A stretch of DNA of 64,000 nucleotides, from the NCBI GenBank assembly GCA_050180705.1, contig JBFXDX010000004.1, forward strand, positions 1 through 64,000. Direction: 5' to 3'. The position numbers were made by a program, and so were the translations under genes. Source of the DNA: SB25 sp050180705 (GTDB lineage: Bacteria > Bacteroidota > Bacteroidia > Bacteroidales > Tenuifilaceae). The notes beneath the pieces are model-generated. The model saw only the letters and a list, made by a program, of their open reading frames with translations, searched no databases and had not been told where the DNA came from. Shown in pieces: positions 1-8,543 of the stretch (positions within the stretch are counted from its first letter, which is position 1; every line of letters begins with the position of its first letter).

Positions 1-132
1 TTTTACTTTCAGCCCCATCGCCCGATGCCAAGGCAATAGGAAGCATCCCAATAATCATAGAAAGTGTTGTCATTAAAATGGGGCGTAACCGTTCTTTTCC
101 AGCTTCAATAAGAGCCTCGCGAACAGAAACTC
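1..132 (-). pseudogene. 3' remnant of an RND efflux permease
   Basis: Read on the minus strand, this stretch encodes a run that matches the membrane segment near the C-terminus of AcrB/HAE1-type RND pumps: SVREALIEAGKERLRPI, then a hydrophobic helix beginning with LMTTLSMIIG and ending LPIALASGDGAE. A stop codon lies just upstream in this frame, and there is no start, so only an internal piece is visible; it continues past the window edge. It is fused out of frame to the tolC remnant beside it. RND operons normally run tolC, membrane-fusion protein, permease, so a deletion that removed the end of tolC, the adaptor and most of the permease would explain the arrangement. An assembly chimera is the alternative. 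Confidence 0.7.
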
Positions 133-767
133 AATTCGCTCTGTTGCAGGCTTGAACGGGTATTGTTACAACTAACTCTGATTTTATCCACATCAACCTT
201 TTTTGCCATACCATTTTTATACTTTAATTCAGTTGACGATAATGATTCAGTAGAAGCCTTGAGCGTTGCCCGCAAAGCATCAGTCTGCTTTTGAATTACT
301 AACGTTTTGTAGTAAGTTACACTAATGTTATACACAAGTAGTTCCTGCGTCTGCTGTAAAGCCTGCACGGATTGTTGCTTAGTTATTTTTGCTGCTTTAA
401 GCGCAACTCCAAATTCAGGGTCGAAGATTTTCTGATTTAAACTTGCTTCGGCAGATAAGTTATGCTTTGTACCCATTGAAATGGCAATAGTTTTACCAGT
501 TTCACCGCCCATCATTTCAGCAGGCATTGCTGATGTACTCAATTTCAGGTTATCCTTGTAACTTCCCGAAATGTCCACTTGCGGTAACATAGTCCCAATT
601 TGTTCATTGATTTTCTTTTGAGCAATATCCACATCGTACTGTGCATTAATAAGGCTGCCACTATTACTCTTAGCATACTCAATACACTGTTTTAGGGAGA
701 ATTCCTGCCCCATAGATATTTAGGAAAGAAATCCGAACAAAACGATTAATAACAATTCTTTCTTCAT
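105..767 (-). pseudogene. TolC-family outer-membrane efflux protein, truncated and with a nonsense codon
   Basis: The reading frame resembles the N-terminal half of TolC-like proteins (FSLKQCIEYAKSNS near the start, a long helical middle, then the ELKYKNGMAKKVDVDKIR repeat hairpin). It stops after about 200 residues, whereas TolC proteins have about 430-480. An ATG at 765-767 starts a signal peptide (MKKELLLIVLFGFLS), but an in-frame TAA at 720-722 interrupts it before the mature region, which resumes ISMGQEFSLK. The 3' end leaves the TolC family at about position 130 and runs out of frame into RND permease sequence. With two independent lesions it is very likely non-functional. Confidence 0.75.
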
Positions 768-779
768 ATATTAACTTAT

Positions 780-1148
780 TTACATTCGATTACTATAACT
801 AATAGTGATTAAAAGCAATGGAGCCCTCCAATAAAGCGCTAACCCAAAAGCAAACAGGACTACAATTGGTAAATAACTGGATATATTCAATACAATACAG
901 CCACCAATAACTCCTCCCAAGAAAGTACATACAAGAAAAAAGCCGATTAGCATGGTTGATTTAAACAAGAAAAAAACAACACTTAATAATTCAACGACTC
1001 CTATGTAAATCCATTTATCCTGAAGGTTCGAGAAGATATCACATTCATTTATCAGAGATGCGTTCATAATCTTCAATATTGCATCTCCAATCATAAATAA
1101 TGATGGGAACCAGTAAAAATTGCTTTTGATTTTATCGATAAGATTCAT
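780..1148 (-). CDS. DoxX-like small membrane protein
   Basis: A protein of 122 residues with about four hydrophobic segments. It has the DoxX-like pattern of an opening helix with YWFPSLFMIGDAILK, a middle IGVVELLSVVFFLF helix and further glycine-rich helices. The family is of poorly defined function; some members are linked to redox or sulfur metabolism. I chose the ATG at 1146-1148 because the homologous part begins there; a longer frame opens at 1184. A 26-bp motif at 1216-1241 lies about 70 bases upstream and is shared with the promoter region of the neighbouring LytS/LytTR operon, so this gene is a good candidate target of that regulator. Confidence 0.65.
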   Translation of the reverse strand: MNLIDKIKSNFYWFPSLFMIGDAILKIMNASLINECDIFSNLQDKWIYIGVVELLSVVFFLFKSTMLIGFFLVCTFLGGVIGGCIVLNISSYLPIVVLFAFGLALYWRAPLLLITISYSNRM

Positions 1149-1215
1149 TTGTGCGTTTTTTAGAACGGCACAAAAATCACTCAATTAGTAATGGAGAGGA
1201 ATACTCTATTTGCTA

Positions 1216-1241
1216 AAATGGACAAAGTGATATTTAAAAGG
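1216..1241 (-). promoter_or_regulatory. Candidate LytTR operator, copy 1
   Basis: On the minus strand this reads CCTTTTAAA, six variable bases, then TTTGTCCATTT. The same 9-base and 11-base blocks at identical spacing recur at 3125-3150 upstream of the kinase gene. The motif also contains two CC(T/A)TTT half-sites about 20 bp apart, as expected for LytTR regulators that bind direct repeats on one face of the helix. Confidence 0.55.
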
Positions 1242-1303
1242 TCAGACTCAATCAAGTAGGTCATAAACTTTGTTGCAGAAAACATTTGTGATAGCCAGCT
1301 TAG

Positions 1304-2077
1304 TCAATTTTTTGCCAGCCATTCTATGAATTGAGATGTTTTTAGTTTACCTACCAATATCTGATCAGGATAATTGACATTTAAATGAATCAAAATTTTA
1401 CGATTCAAATAACGGGCGGCATCCTTGATAGCTTTACGATTGACAAGATATTGCCGATTGGCTCTGAAAAAAGAAACGCCACAAAGGCTTTCCAGCTCAT
1501 CAAGCGACTGTGAAACAATATGTTTTTTTTGCTCGAATGTAAATGCAAAAGCGTAATTATCTTCAAGGTAAAATAGAGCGATACTCTCAATTTCGATAGG
1601 GATAATTTTATCGCCTAGATAAACGACTATGGAACTGGCTACTCGAGCGTTTTTTTGCTCCATCATATTAATTAGGCGAGATAATGTATCGGGATAATTA
1701 TGATCCTGTTGTTGACCTTTTAGCAGCCTATATTTATCAATAGCTTTGAATACTGAATTCTTACTGAAAGGTTTTAATAAATAATCGATTCCATTGACTT
1801 CAAAAGCCTTCAGCGCATACTGATCATAGGCCGTACAAAAAATTATGGGCGACTGTATAGGAACCTGCTTAAAAATTTCGAAACTAAGCCCATCGGGTAA
1901 CTGAATATCTGAAAATAGTAAATCGGGTGATGGATTGCCTCTTAAATATTGTACAGCATCCTCAACAGATGGTAATATGGCTTTAACTTCAATATCAGAA
2001 TCGATTCTCTTAAGCGTATTAACCAAATCTAAAGCAGTAAGACTTTCGTCCTCAATGATAACTACATTCAACATCAT
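1304..2077 (-). CDS. LytTR-family response regulator
   Basis: A protein of 257 residues with an N-terminal receiver domain (VVIIEDE acidic pocket, phospho-acceptor Asp in LLFSDIQLPDG, the conserved Thr region IIFCTAYDQYA and Lys in YLLKPFS). It is followed by a C-terminal LytTR DNA-binding domain (about 145-255; SLDELE, FFRANRQYLVNRKAIKD). Its ATG directly follows the stop codon of the upstream kinase gene, so the two are co-transcribed and translationally coupled. A second ATG follows immediately at 2074. The probable job is to switch on nearby genes through the 26-bp motif found at 1216 and 3125. Confidence 0.92.
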   Translation of the reverse strand: MMLNVVIIEDESLTALDLVNTLKRIDSDIEVKAILPSVEDAVQYLRGNPSPDLLFSDIQLPDGLSFEIFKQVPIQSPIIFCTAYDQYALKAFEVNGIDYLLKPFSKNSVFKAIDKYRLLKGQQQDHNYPDTLSRLINMMEQKNARVASSIVVYLGDKIIPIEIESIALFYLEDNYAFAFTFEQKKHIVSQSLDELESLCGVSFFRANRQYLVNRKAIKDAARYLNRKILIHLNVNYPDQILVGKLKTSQFIEWLAKN

Positions 2078-3073
2078 TTATTCCTTTTTAATTAACTTAA
2101 TAGAAACTAAAAAGTAGTCGGGTTTATTGTCAATTACGATGTGTTCCCCCGCAATCAAAAAATAACGTTTATCTAGATTTCCGAGGCCAAGCCCACTTTT
2201 ATTCTCAGTAGCCTTTGGTATTTTATTGTTCTTAACCTCGATGGAGGTGTTTTTTAAAACAATTGAAAGATAAAGAGGTTTAGTCGCTGTAAATGCGTTG
2301 TGTTTAATAGCGTTTTCGACCAAGGTTTGCAAAGCGTATACTGGAATAACGAATGATTGTTGAGCAAAATCGGGAATGTCTATTTCGCAGAAAAAAGAAT
2401 TAGCAAACCTGATTTGCTGTAATTTAATATAGTCGTTTGTAAATTTCAACTCCTCATCTAGCATCACCAGTTTATTGGCATGTGATGAAACTGAAATCCT
2501 TAAAAAGTCAGAAAGTCGAACCAAGTATTCTTCAGTTTGTTCAGCATTGGTGTTAATTAATGATTTAAGAGTACTAAGTGCATTGAATAAAAAATGCGGT
2601 TGTAACTGCTGTATAAGTTGCTGCTGTTCTGCCTCTAGATTTTTGATTTTAAGAATGCTCAACTCGCGTTCCGTCTGTTCCTTTTTAGAACGGTTAGCAA
2701 TAGAGTTGATAATAATAAGAATAATGGTATTTAAAGCAATTGCATTGATAAATGGAAAAAGTAATGGAGGAGTCTTTTCTCGGGAAGGCTGAAATTCACT
2801 TGCAAAAATAATAAACAACGCAATAGTAAACATTGCAAACAAGTAACTCAAAAGGCTCACTTTCCATTGATTTTTAACTTGCTTTTCTTCAAAAACTGAA
2901 TAAATATAAATATTAAAAAACCAAAGAAGTAAAGTAATAAATGTTACAACAAAGACTCCTCCTAAAAAACTAATAGGAGAGTCATCATTCAAGAAAAAAG
3001 CAGGGGAAAGCTCGAAAGCCGCCATGATTGGCGACGAAATAAATGCTGTTTTTATTAATTGTTTTTTGTTCAT
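2078..3073 (-). CDS. LytS-type sensor histidine kinase
   Basis: A protein of 331 residues. About four hydrophobic helices occupy the first 130 residues. A short coiled coil (SILKIKNLEAEQQQLIQQ) leads into the His_kinase domain with the phospho-accepting His in LQPHFLFNALSTL, then an HATPase domain with ENAIKHN and GLGLGNLDKRY. It has no periplasmic sensor domain, as is usual for this family, so it probably senses something in the membrane. It forms an operon with the LytTR regulator next to it, with no gap between the genes. Confidence 0.92.
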   Translation of the reverse strand: MNKKQLIKTAFISSPIMAAFELSPAFFLNDDSPISFLGGVFVVTFITLLLWFFNIYIYSVFEEKQVKNQWKVSLLSYLFAMFTIALFIIFASEFQPSREKTPPLLFPFINAIALNTIILIIINSIANRSKKEQTERELSILKIKNLEAEQQQLIQQLQPHFLFNALSTLKSLINTNAEQTEEYLVRLSDFLRISVSSHANKLVMLDEELKFTNDYIKLQQIRFANSFFCEIDIPDFAQQSFVIPVYALQTLVENAIKHNAFTATKPLYLSIVLKNTSIEVKNNKIPKATENKSGLGLGNLDKRYFLIAGEHIVIDNKPDYFLVSIKLIKKE

Positions 3074-3124
3074 AACAAGTAAAATTACAACAATATGGTG
3101 AACTTGTATAATATCTACTGTTTG

Positions 3125-3150
3125 AAATGGACAAAAAGAGGTTTAAAAGG
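3125..3150 (-). promoter_or_regulatory. Candidate LytTR operator, copy 2
   Basis: Same motif as at 1216-1241 (CCTTTTAAA, six bases, TTTGTCCATTT on the minus strand), here about 50 bases upstream of the kinase start. Its position suggests that the regulator controls its own operon. Confidence 0.55.
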
Positions 3151-3163
3151 GATAAACTAACAT

Positions 3164-4417
3164 TTACATCTGCCTTCTTTGTTTTACATTATGGCTATTG
3201 GCTAATATTCCTTTAAGAGTTCTCATATCGCTACTAACCTTCTGCTCGACAACCTTTGCATAGATCTGCGTTGTTTTGATACTGGTATGTCCCAAAAGTT
3301 TTGAAACAGTTTCGATGGGAACGCCATTGGTTAATGTTACTGTTCTGGCAAAAGTGTGGCGAGCAATATGAAAGGTGAGAGGCTTTTCTATACTACATAA
3401 AGTTGCAATCTCTTTTAGGTACGAGTTAAGCAATTGGTTTGCATAAACTGGTAAAAACTTCCCTGATTCCAAAACTCTTGGGTTGTTTCTGTATTTTTGG
3501 ATAATTTCCATTGCTTGGGGTAATAAAGGAATCCGTACCGGAATGTCGGTTTTGTGACGAGTGGTGTTGATCCAATATTCGCCATCGATACCTAATGATA
3601 TATTTTTAGGTGTTAACTCGTAAACATCAATATAGGCAAGCCCTGTGTAACAGCTAAAAATGAACACATCCTTAACGTGCTGGAGCCTGAGAATTTCAAA
3701 CTGTTTCTGTTCGATGGTGGCCAACTCATCGGCTGTAAGAAACTGCCGGTTACTTTTAATAAAGGTGGGTTGGAACTTTTGGAAAGGATCTCGATCGAGC
3801 CAGTCGTTTTTGATGGCCATGTTTACGACCTTGCGTAATCGCTCGATGTGTTTCATAATGGTGTTTTGTCCACATGGCTTCTTTTCGTCTTTTGGTATGT
3901 AGGCTTTCATGAACCGTTCAAACTCCGAGAGAAACCTGTAGTTGAGTTGCGATAGGAATACATCTGAAGTTTTTAGGTGTGCTTTCAAGTACTCCTCAAT
4001 ATACCTTCGTGTTGTGAAGTAGTTCTTACGAGTTCCCCATTCCAGCGTAGTTTTCATTTCCGTATTGTGGTAATCGAAAACAGCCATAAGGGAATGCTCT
4101 TTCTCCTCGACTCCGCAAAAAAGGTTTTTGATGGCTTCGGCCGTAACCATTTTTTTCTTAAGGCTCAACTCCTGGTAGCATTCTGTTAACTAGCTGCGAA
4201 CTTGCTCTAGATAGGTGTTGAGGCTCCGTATCTCATCACTTTTACCCTTTGCTGAGCCTTTGGTGTCGTTCCAATTATCGGGATGGATAAACCTTTTGAG
4301 TGATACCTCAACGCGACGGCCATTAACTGAAATACGTGCGTAAATGGGATGTAAACCATCCTTCGATTTGTTGGAGCGAGTGATAAACTGCACTCCGAAT
4401 GTGTTGTTTGATCTCAT
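3164..4417 (-). pseudogene. Bacteroidota-type tyrosine recombinase/integrase, interrupted by an amber codon
   Basis: The frame reads as one 417-codon integrase, the usual length for the family, except for a TAG at 4190-4192. The first 75 codons form the arm-binding domain (FITRSNKSKDGLHPIYARI). After the TAG the frame continues without a shift (LTECYQELSLKKK) into the core-binding domain and catalytic domain. The catalytic HIARH box, the LLGH box and the nucleophile Tyr in TTQIYAKV are present. The first catalytic Arg position reads TGLAYID, as in many Bacteroidota integrases that lack this Arg. A CAG-to-TAG change would explain the stop. A restart at the TTG at 4166 would lack the arm-binding domain. 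tRNA-Pro lies 285 bp upstream. Confidence 0.85.
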
Positions 4418-4452
4418 GACAATTCAACTTTTGAGTTTTTGTTTTTTCTTGA

Positions 4453-4588
4453 TTTGGTTCACCAAAAAAAGACTCAAAATGACCTTTAAACCTGTTCAAA
4501 AAAGACTAAATAAAACGATGTATTAAATTGATTTAATGCTTTTTGCATCGTTTCTGGTGAACCAATTTAAAAAATAATTTGGTTCACC
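4453..4588. repeat. Three 11-bp repeats TTTGGTTCACC next to the integrase
   Basis: TTTGGTTCACC occurs at 4453-4463 and 4578-4588, and GGTGAACCAA occurs inverted at 4556-4565, forming a hairpin with the last copy. A second inverted pair, AAACGATG (4513-4520) with CATCGTTT (4546-4553), lies between them. The block sits between the integrase start and the tRNA, where arm-type binding sites of an integrated element would be expected. No gene is visible in this 284-bp gap. Confidence 0.5.
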
Positions 4589-4701
4589 GTTTAGTTCTCA
4601 TTTTAGCTGAAATTGTTCAATCGGTATTGATATGCATAAAATGTAAAATCCTGCAAATCATATAATTTGCAGGCTAATGGTTTGGGATAAATCCCGAATT
4701 G

Positions 4702-4774
4702 TCGGGGTGGGGCGACTCGAACGCCCGGCCTCTACGTCCCGAACGTAGCACGCTACCAACTGCGCTACACCTCG
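4702..4774 (-). tRNA. tRNA-Pro(CGG)
   Basis: A 73-nt cloverleaf. The anticodon stem CTACG/CGTAG encloses the loop TTCGGGA, giving anticodon CGG. The T arm GGGCG/CGCCC encloses TTCGAGT, and the D arm is GCGC/GCGT. The discriminator is A and no CCA is encoded. The acceptor stem CGAGGTG/CACCCCG has one A-C mismatch at pair 3-70, where G-C would be expected. Its 3' end faces the integrase pseudogene, the standard geometry for an integration site. Confidence 0.9.
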
Positions 4775-4859
4775 ATTATTTTGCTGCAAAAGTACAAATT
4801 TTTGGATTGAATGTTCCGCTATCCTCATTATCTTTTACCAGCGAACCAATTCGGATTTG

Positions 4860-7266
4860 TTAATGCCTTAATTTCTGATAATCGATATAGTAGTTTAAAC
4901 AAAACGATATGCTACTATTCATTGGTGCACGAAATGTTTGCGCAGCATTGTCGAAATAATCAAAATCGATCCGCTTATCGCAGGTTTCCACATCGTTCTT
5001 CCACACCAGCGAGAATCGGCTCCCAGGCGAGAACTCCCAGCTATAACCTAAGTAGAAGTTGAATGCATTATAGTTTATGTGATTATGATTTATAGGCTGT
5101 GTTCGCATTCATACTTCCATCGGAGTTTAGCCTATAGCACTCCTTATAGGTAAACTCCGACCAATAATGACGAACACTCAAGCTCAATGCGTGATACTGA
5201 TTGACCATCCATTGCCACTCCAATAAATTGGTTACAACCATATTGTTGCGGTTTACAAAGTAGATTTCTGTTAAATCGTCGGACTGCCCTGCATATCCTA
5301 GTGAATTAAGATATTTTTCGAGCGAGGACACCATGCTCAAACTTACCTTATCGCTAAAACGTACTTTGGGAGTAATACTGAACCAATACGACGATTTATT
5401 GAACGATGAAGCCTGCCAGTAGGCAATTCTTGAGGTCATGCTAAATGGCTTTCGGCCATCGGAACCATGAACCAGCGCCAAGTAGTAATCCGAGGGTTCC
5501 TTGTATTTCCATCCTGCCACACGAGGCTCGTCGTAATCATACTTACTAATAGGTGTAACATCAACCTCGAACATTAAGTAGGAAAGATTGCTAAATGTGG
5601 CCTTGGTTTGAGCATAAACATCGAAATCGGAAAAGCCCGATGGCTTGTAATGACGCTTATAGTTGAATACAACCTCGGAGTGAAGCTCATTGACATTCCA
5701 GAACTTCGAAAAGATATTGTACTCGAACTTTGCATATGAGAGAATTTTATTATTTGACTCCAAGTATCCCATATCGTTAGGGTTGAACCGATTATTAAGC
5801 AGCAAACTATTAACCTCGAATAAAAATTTTCCTTTGACTTTGGCTATTTGCAACTGCCACCGATACCCATTCGACTGCTCTGTCTCCTTATCTATATAGC
5901 TGAATGCACCATTCCCCGAAATGGCATACACCTCACGCCTGTTCGTGAGCTTAAACTCCGATGCCGTTACATTCGCAAAATGCCCCGTTGATTGGATGTA
6001 CTTATTGGTATTGGCCAAACTAATAAACGACTGCTTCCCCAGCGATTGATCGAATACAAACATGCTATAGTTAGTTGACGGCTGCGAGTTGATTTTTCGC
6101 TTCTTACCTGTAAGTGTGTCATGTATTTCGACATAAGTATTCGAGCTCACGGCATTAATAAAGCCAACACCAAGCCCCGATTTTGTTCGTCCGGAGACCT
6201 TTGTTGCATTTAACAGCTTTGTTTCCACCGGATTTTCGGAAACAACCTCGTTGGTGTCCAATCTTTCGTATACATAATCGTACCCATCGGGCTTGCCACC
6301 CAATCGCCGCGAGTAGAAAATATTACCCTTGTTAAAAATCTCTGTTCCTTCCGTAAAGAATGATCGTTTCTCGTCGTAGTAGGTTTCGAATGGCGAAGTA
6401 TTAAGGCTCTTATCGTCGGTTTTAACCTGACCAAAATCGGGAATCAGCATCATATCGAGGGTGAAACTTTGGTTAAATCCATACTTAAGATCCAATCCTC
6501 CGCGAAACTCAGGGCTGTAGTTATTCTCATCGTAATCCTTATTCATATATCCCGAAATGTAAGGTGTAAACGAAAGTCTCATGGCTGGCTCAACACTATC
6601 GGCAAAAACCATATCGCCAGCCTGATTCAGCCACCCATAAACCTCCTTATTTACAAAATTCCAAGTAATACCTTCACCTTTACGCTTTATTAAGCGGAAC
6701 AAGTTCATTTCCCAGCACTGAACATTGGCCTGTGGAAAACGAATAGCCGAAAAAGGTATGCGCATCTCCACAACCCATCCAAACGAGGTTAAATTTGCCT
6801 TGCTCTCCCAAACCGCATCCCAATTCTTATTCATGGCATCAATTGTGTTCTGCGAATCCATCTGAATCCCCGATGCACTAACCATAAACTCGAAAGCACT
6901 TCGACGATCGTGATAAGGATTGATCTCTATAGAGAATAAATCGGCATTTAGCTCATCGCCAGCATCGCGTGGGCCAAATCCGGTAAAGATGCTGTCAGGC
7001 TGTGTGTCGTAAAGAATTGCAGCCACATACAGCGCATCATCATTGTAAGTAATTCGAACTTGCGATTTCTCGCTTGGGACTGCGCCATTTCGAGGACTTT
7101 GCTGAATAAAATCGTTGATAGTTGTGGCACTCTTCCAAACATCATCGTCGATAATGGCATCAATAACTGGCGGAGTAAAGCATCTATTTATGGTAATCTG
7201 CTTCCGTTGAGCTTGCGAGAACGCCAGCAGTGGAACAAACACAAATAACAGTAAAAGTTTTCTCAT
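4860..7266 (-). pseudogene. DUF5916 outer-membrane protein with CBM9-like N-terminus, frameshifted
   Basis: The first 727 codons (stop at 5083) encode a signal peptide (MRKLLLLFVFVPLLAFSQA), a CBM9-like beta-sandwich (about residues 25-210; PPVIDAIIDDDVWKSA) and a DUF5916 beta-barrel-like region (about 225 onward; EKRSFFTEG). The family usually ends in a further barrel strand with an aromatic C-terminus. That part is found in another frame at 4860-5108 (INYNAFNFYLGYSWEF, then NLVWKN-like strands). One indel near 5085-5105 would restore a protein of about 800 residues. It could be a real mutation or a sequence error. I start at the ATG at 7264-7266, since the upstream TTG gives no better signal peptide. 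Confidence 0.75.
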
Positions 7267-7351
7267 AAAGTTTGGTTTCAACTCTAAGCAAACAAACTGA
7301 ATTGATCACTTTTAATCAAATAAACTTAGGGTTCTACAATACCACAAATGG

Positions 7352-7404
7352 ATATCGCATTATTTTACTGCGATATGTAGAATCGTATCTAAAGCATGTA
7401 GAAT
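7352..7404 (+). promoter_or_regulatory. Candidate LytTR binding site upstream of the second LytS/LytTR pair
   Basis: Two perfect 9-bp direct repeats ATGTAGAAT (7375-7383 and 7396-7404) are separated by 12 bp. This is the half-site length and spacing known for LytTR regulators such as AgrA. An inverted repeat ATATCGCA/TGCGATAT (7352-7359 and 7369-7376) overlaps the first copy. The site lies 70 bp before the kinase gene and between it and the divergent DUF5916 gene. Confidence 0.6.
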
Positions 7405-7473
7405 ATGGTCGATATTTTGTCGTAAACAAAAAAAAGAGTGACCGAAGCATGCTTTTTCCTACCTTTACAAACT

Positions 7474-8541
7474 ATGGATGAACATTTTCTGTCCGACATA
7501 AACCTGGTGGACAAGTACTCGCGCCACAAAATCCTTTTCCATGTGGGATACTGGACTGTGTTAGTATGCTTTTTCGGATTTTTTTGGGGAACATTCGACA
7601 ATAACTTTGCAAAAACATTCACCATTGAACTGGCCGAGCTCCCAGTAAAACTAATGGTGGTTTACACTACACTTTACTACTTAATGCCAATTTTCCTGTT
7701 AAAAAAAAGGTACAATTGGTTCCTGATTTTGCTCTTTGCGCTGTTGATTGCTGGAGGGTTGTTACAACGAGTAGTGAATTTCTATATCACCGAACCAATT
7801 TATTTTCCCGAACGCCTAGGCTTCGGATACAATAAAATAACATTCATTCTAACATCCATTATTGGCCTTTCAACGGTAATGACAATTCCGTGCACCGCAA
7901 AACTGCTGAAGTTCTGGTACACCATTCAGCAACGTTACCAAATGCTCGAAAAGGAAAACCTCCGAGCCGAAATTGCGTTTCTGAAATCGCAGGTACATCC
8001 GCACTTCCTGTTCAATACGCTAAACAGTTTGTACGCATTAACCCTGAAAAAGTCGGAGAAATCGCCCGAGGTTGTTATGCGTTTATCGGACCTGATGCAT
8101 TACATGCTATACGATGCCAATCAACCGCTTATCTCGTTGAATAAAGAGTTAGAGTTTATACAGAATTATATATCGTTAGAGGAGATCCGTTTCGAGAATC
8201 GTTTTAAACTCAATTTTAGCGTAAATGGCAACACTCAGGGATGCCTTATTGCACCGCTAATTCTGCTACCGTTTGTTGAGAATAGCTTTAAGCATGGCGT
8301 TAACCAAGTTAGCAAGAATGGATGGTTAAAGTTCAACCTTAACGTAAATGAGAAATTGCTGACCTTTACGCTCGAAAATAACACATCGCTTCAAGCCTCA
8401 TCAACAAATGCTGGCGAAGGAATTGGACTGAAAAATGTTAAACGAAGGCTCGATCTTCTGTATCCCGAAAGGTATAAACTGGAAATTAAAAAAGAGGAAG
8501 ATAATTTCAAGGTTTTTCTGCAACTCAAACTAGCCGTTTAA
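7474..8541 (+). CDS. LytS-type sensor histidine kinase
   Basis: A protein of 355 residues counted from the ATG at 7474. Four hydrophobic helices (about residues 20-150) precede a short coiled coil, the His_kinase domain with the active His in SQVHPHFLFNTLNSLYAL, and an HATPase domain with ENSFKHGV and GIGLKNVKRRL. A partial -7 element (TACCTTTA at 7460-7467) suggests a short or absent leader. Its partner regulator starts two bases after its stop codon. The direct-repeat site about 70 bp upstream suggests autoregulation. Confidence 0.92.
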   Translation: MDEHFLSDINLVDKYSRHKILFHVGYWTVLVCFFGFFWGTFDNNFAKTFTIELAELPVKLMVVYTTLYYLMPIFLLKKRYNWFLILLFALLIAGGLLQRVVNFYITEPIYFPERLGFGYNKITFILTSIIGLSTVMTIPCTAKLLKFWYTIQQRYQMLEKENLRAEIAFLKSQVHPHFLFNTLNSLYALTLKKSEKSPEVVMRLSDLMHYMLYDANQPLISLNKELEFIQNYISLEEIRFENRFKLNFSVNGNTQGCLIAPLILLPFVENSFKHGVNQVSKNGWLKFNLNVNEKLLTFTLENNTSLQASSTNAGEGIGLKNVKRRLDLLYPERYKLEIKKEEDNFKVFLQLKLAV

Positions 8542-8543
8542 TT

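Noticed and set aside
1..4700. Second copy of the tRNA-Pro 3' end marking the far end of an integrated element
   Set aside because: No repeat of the tRNA end was found to the left within the window; it may lie outside.
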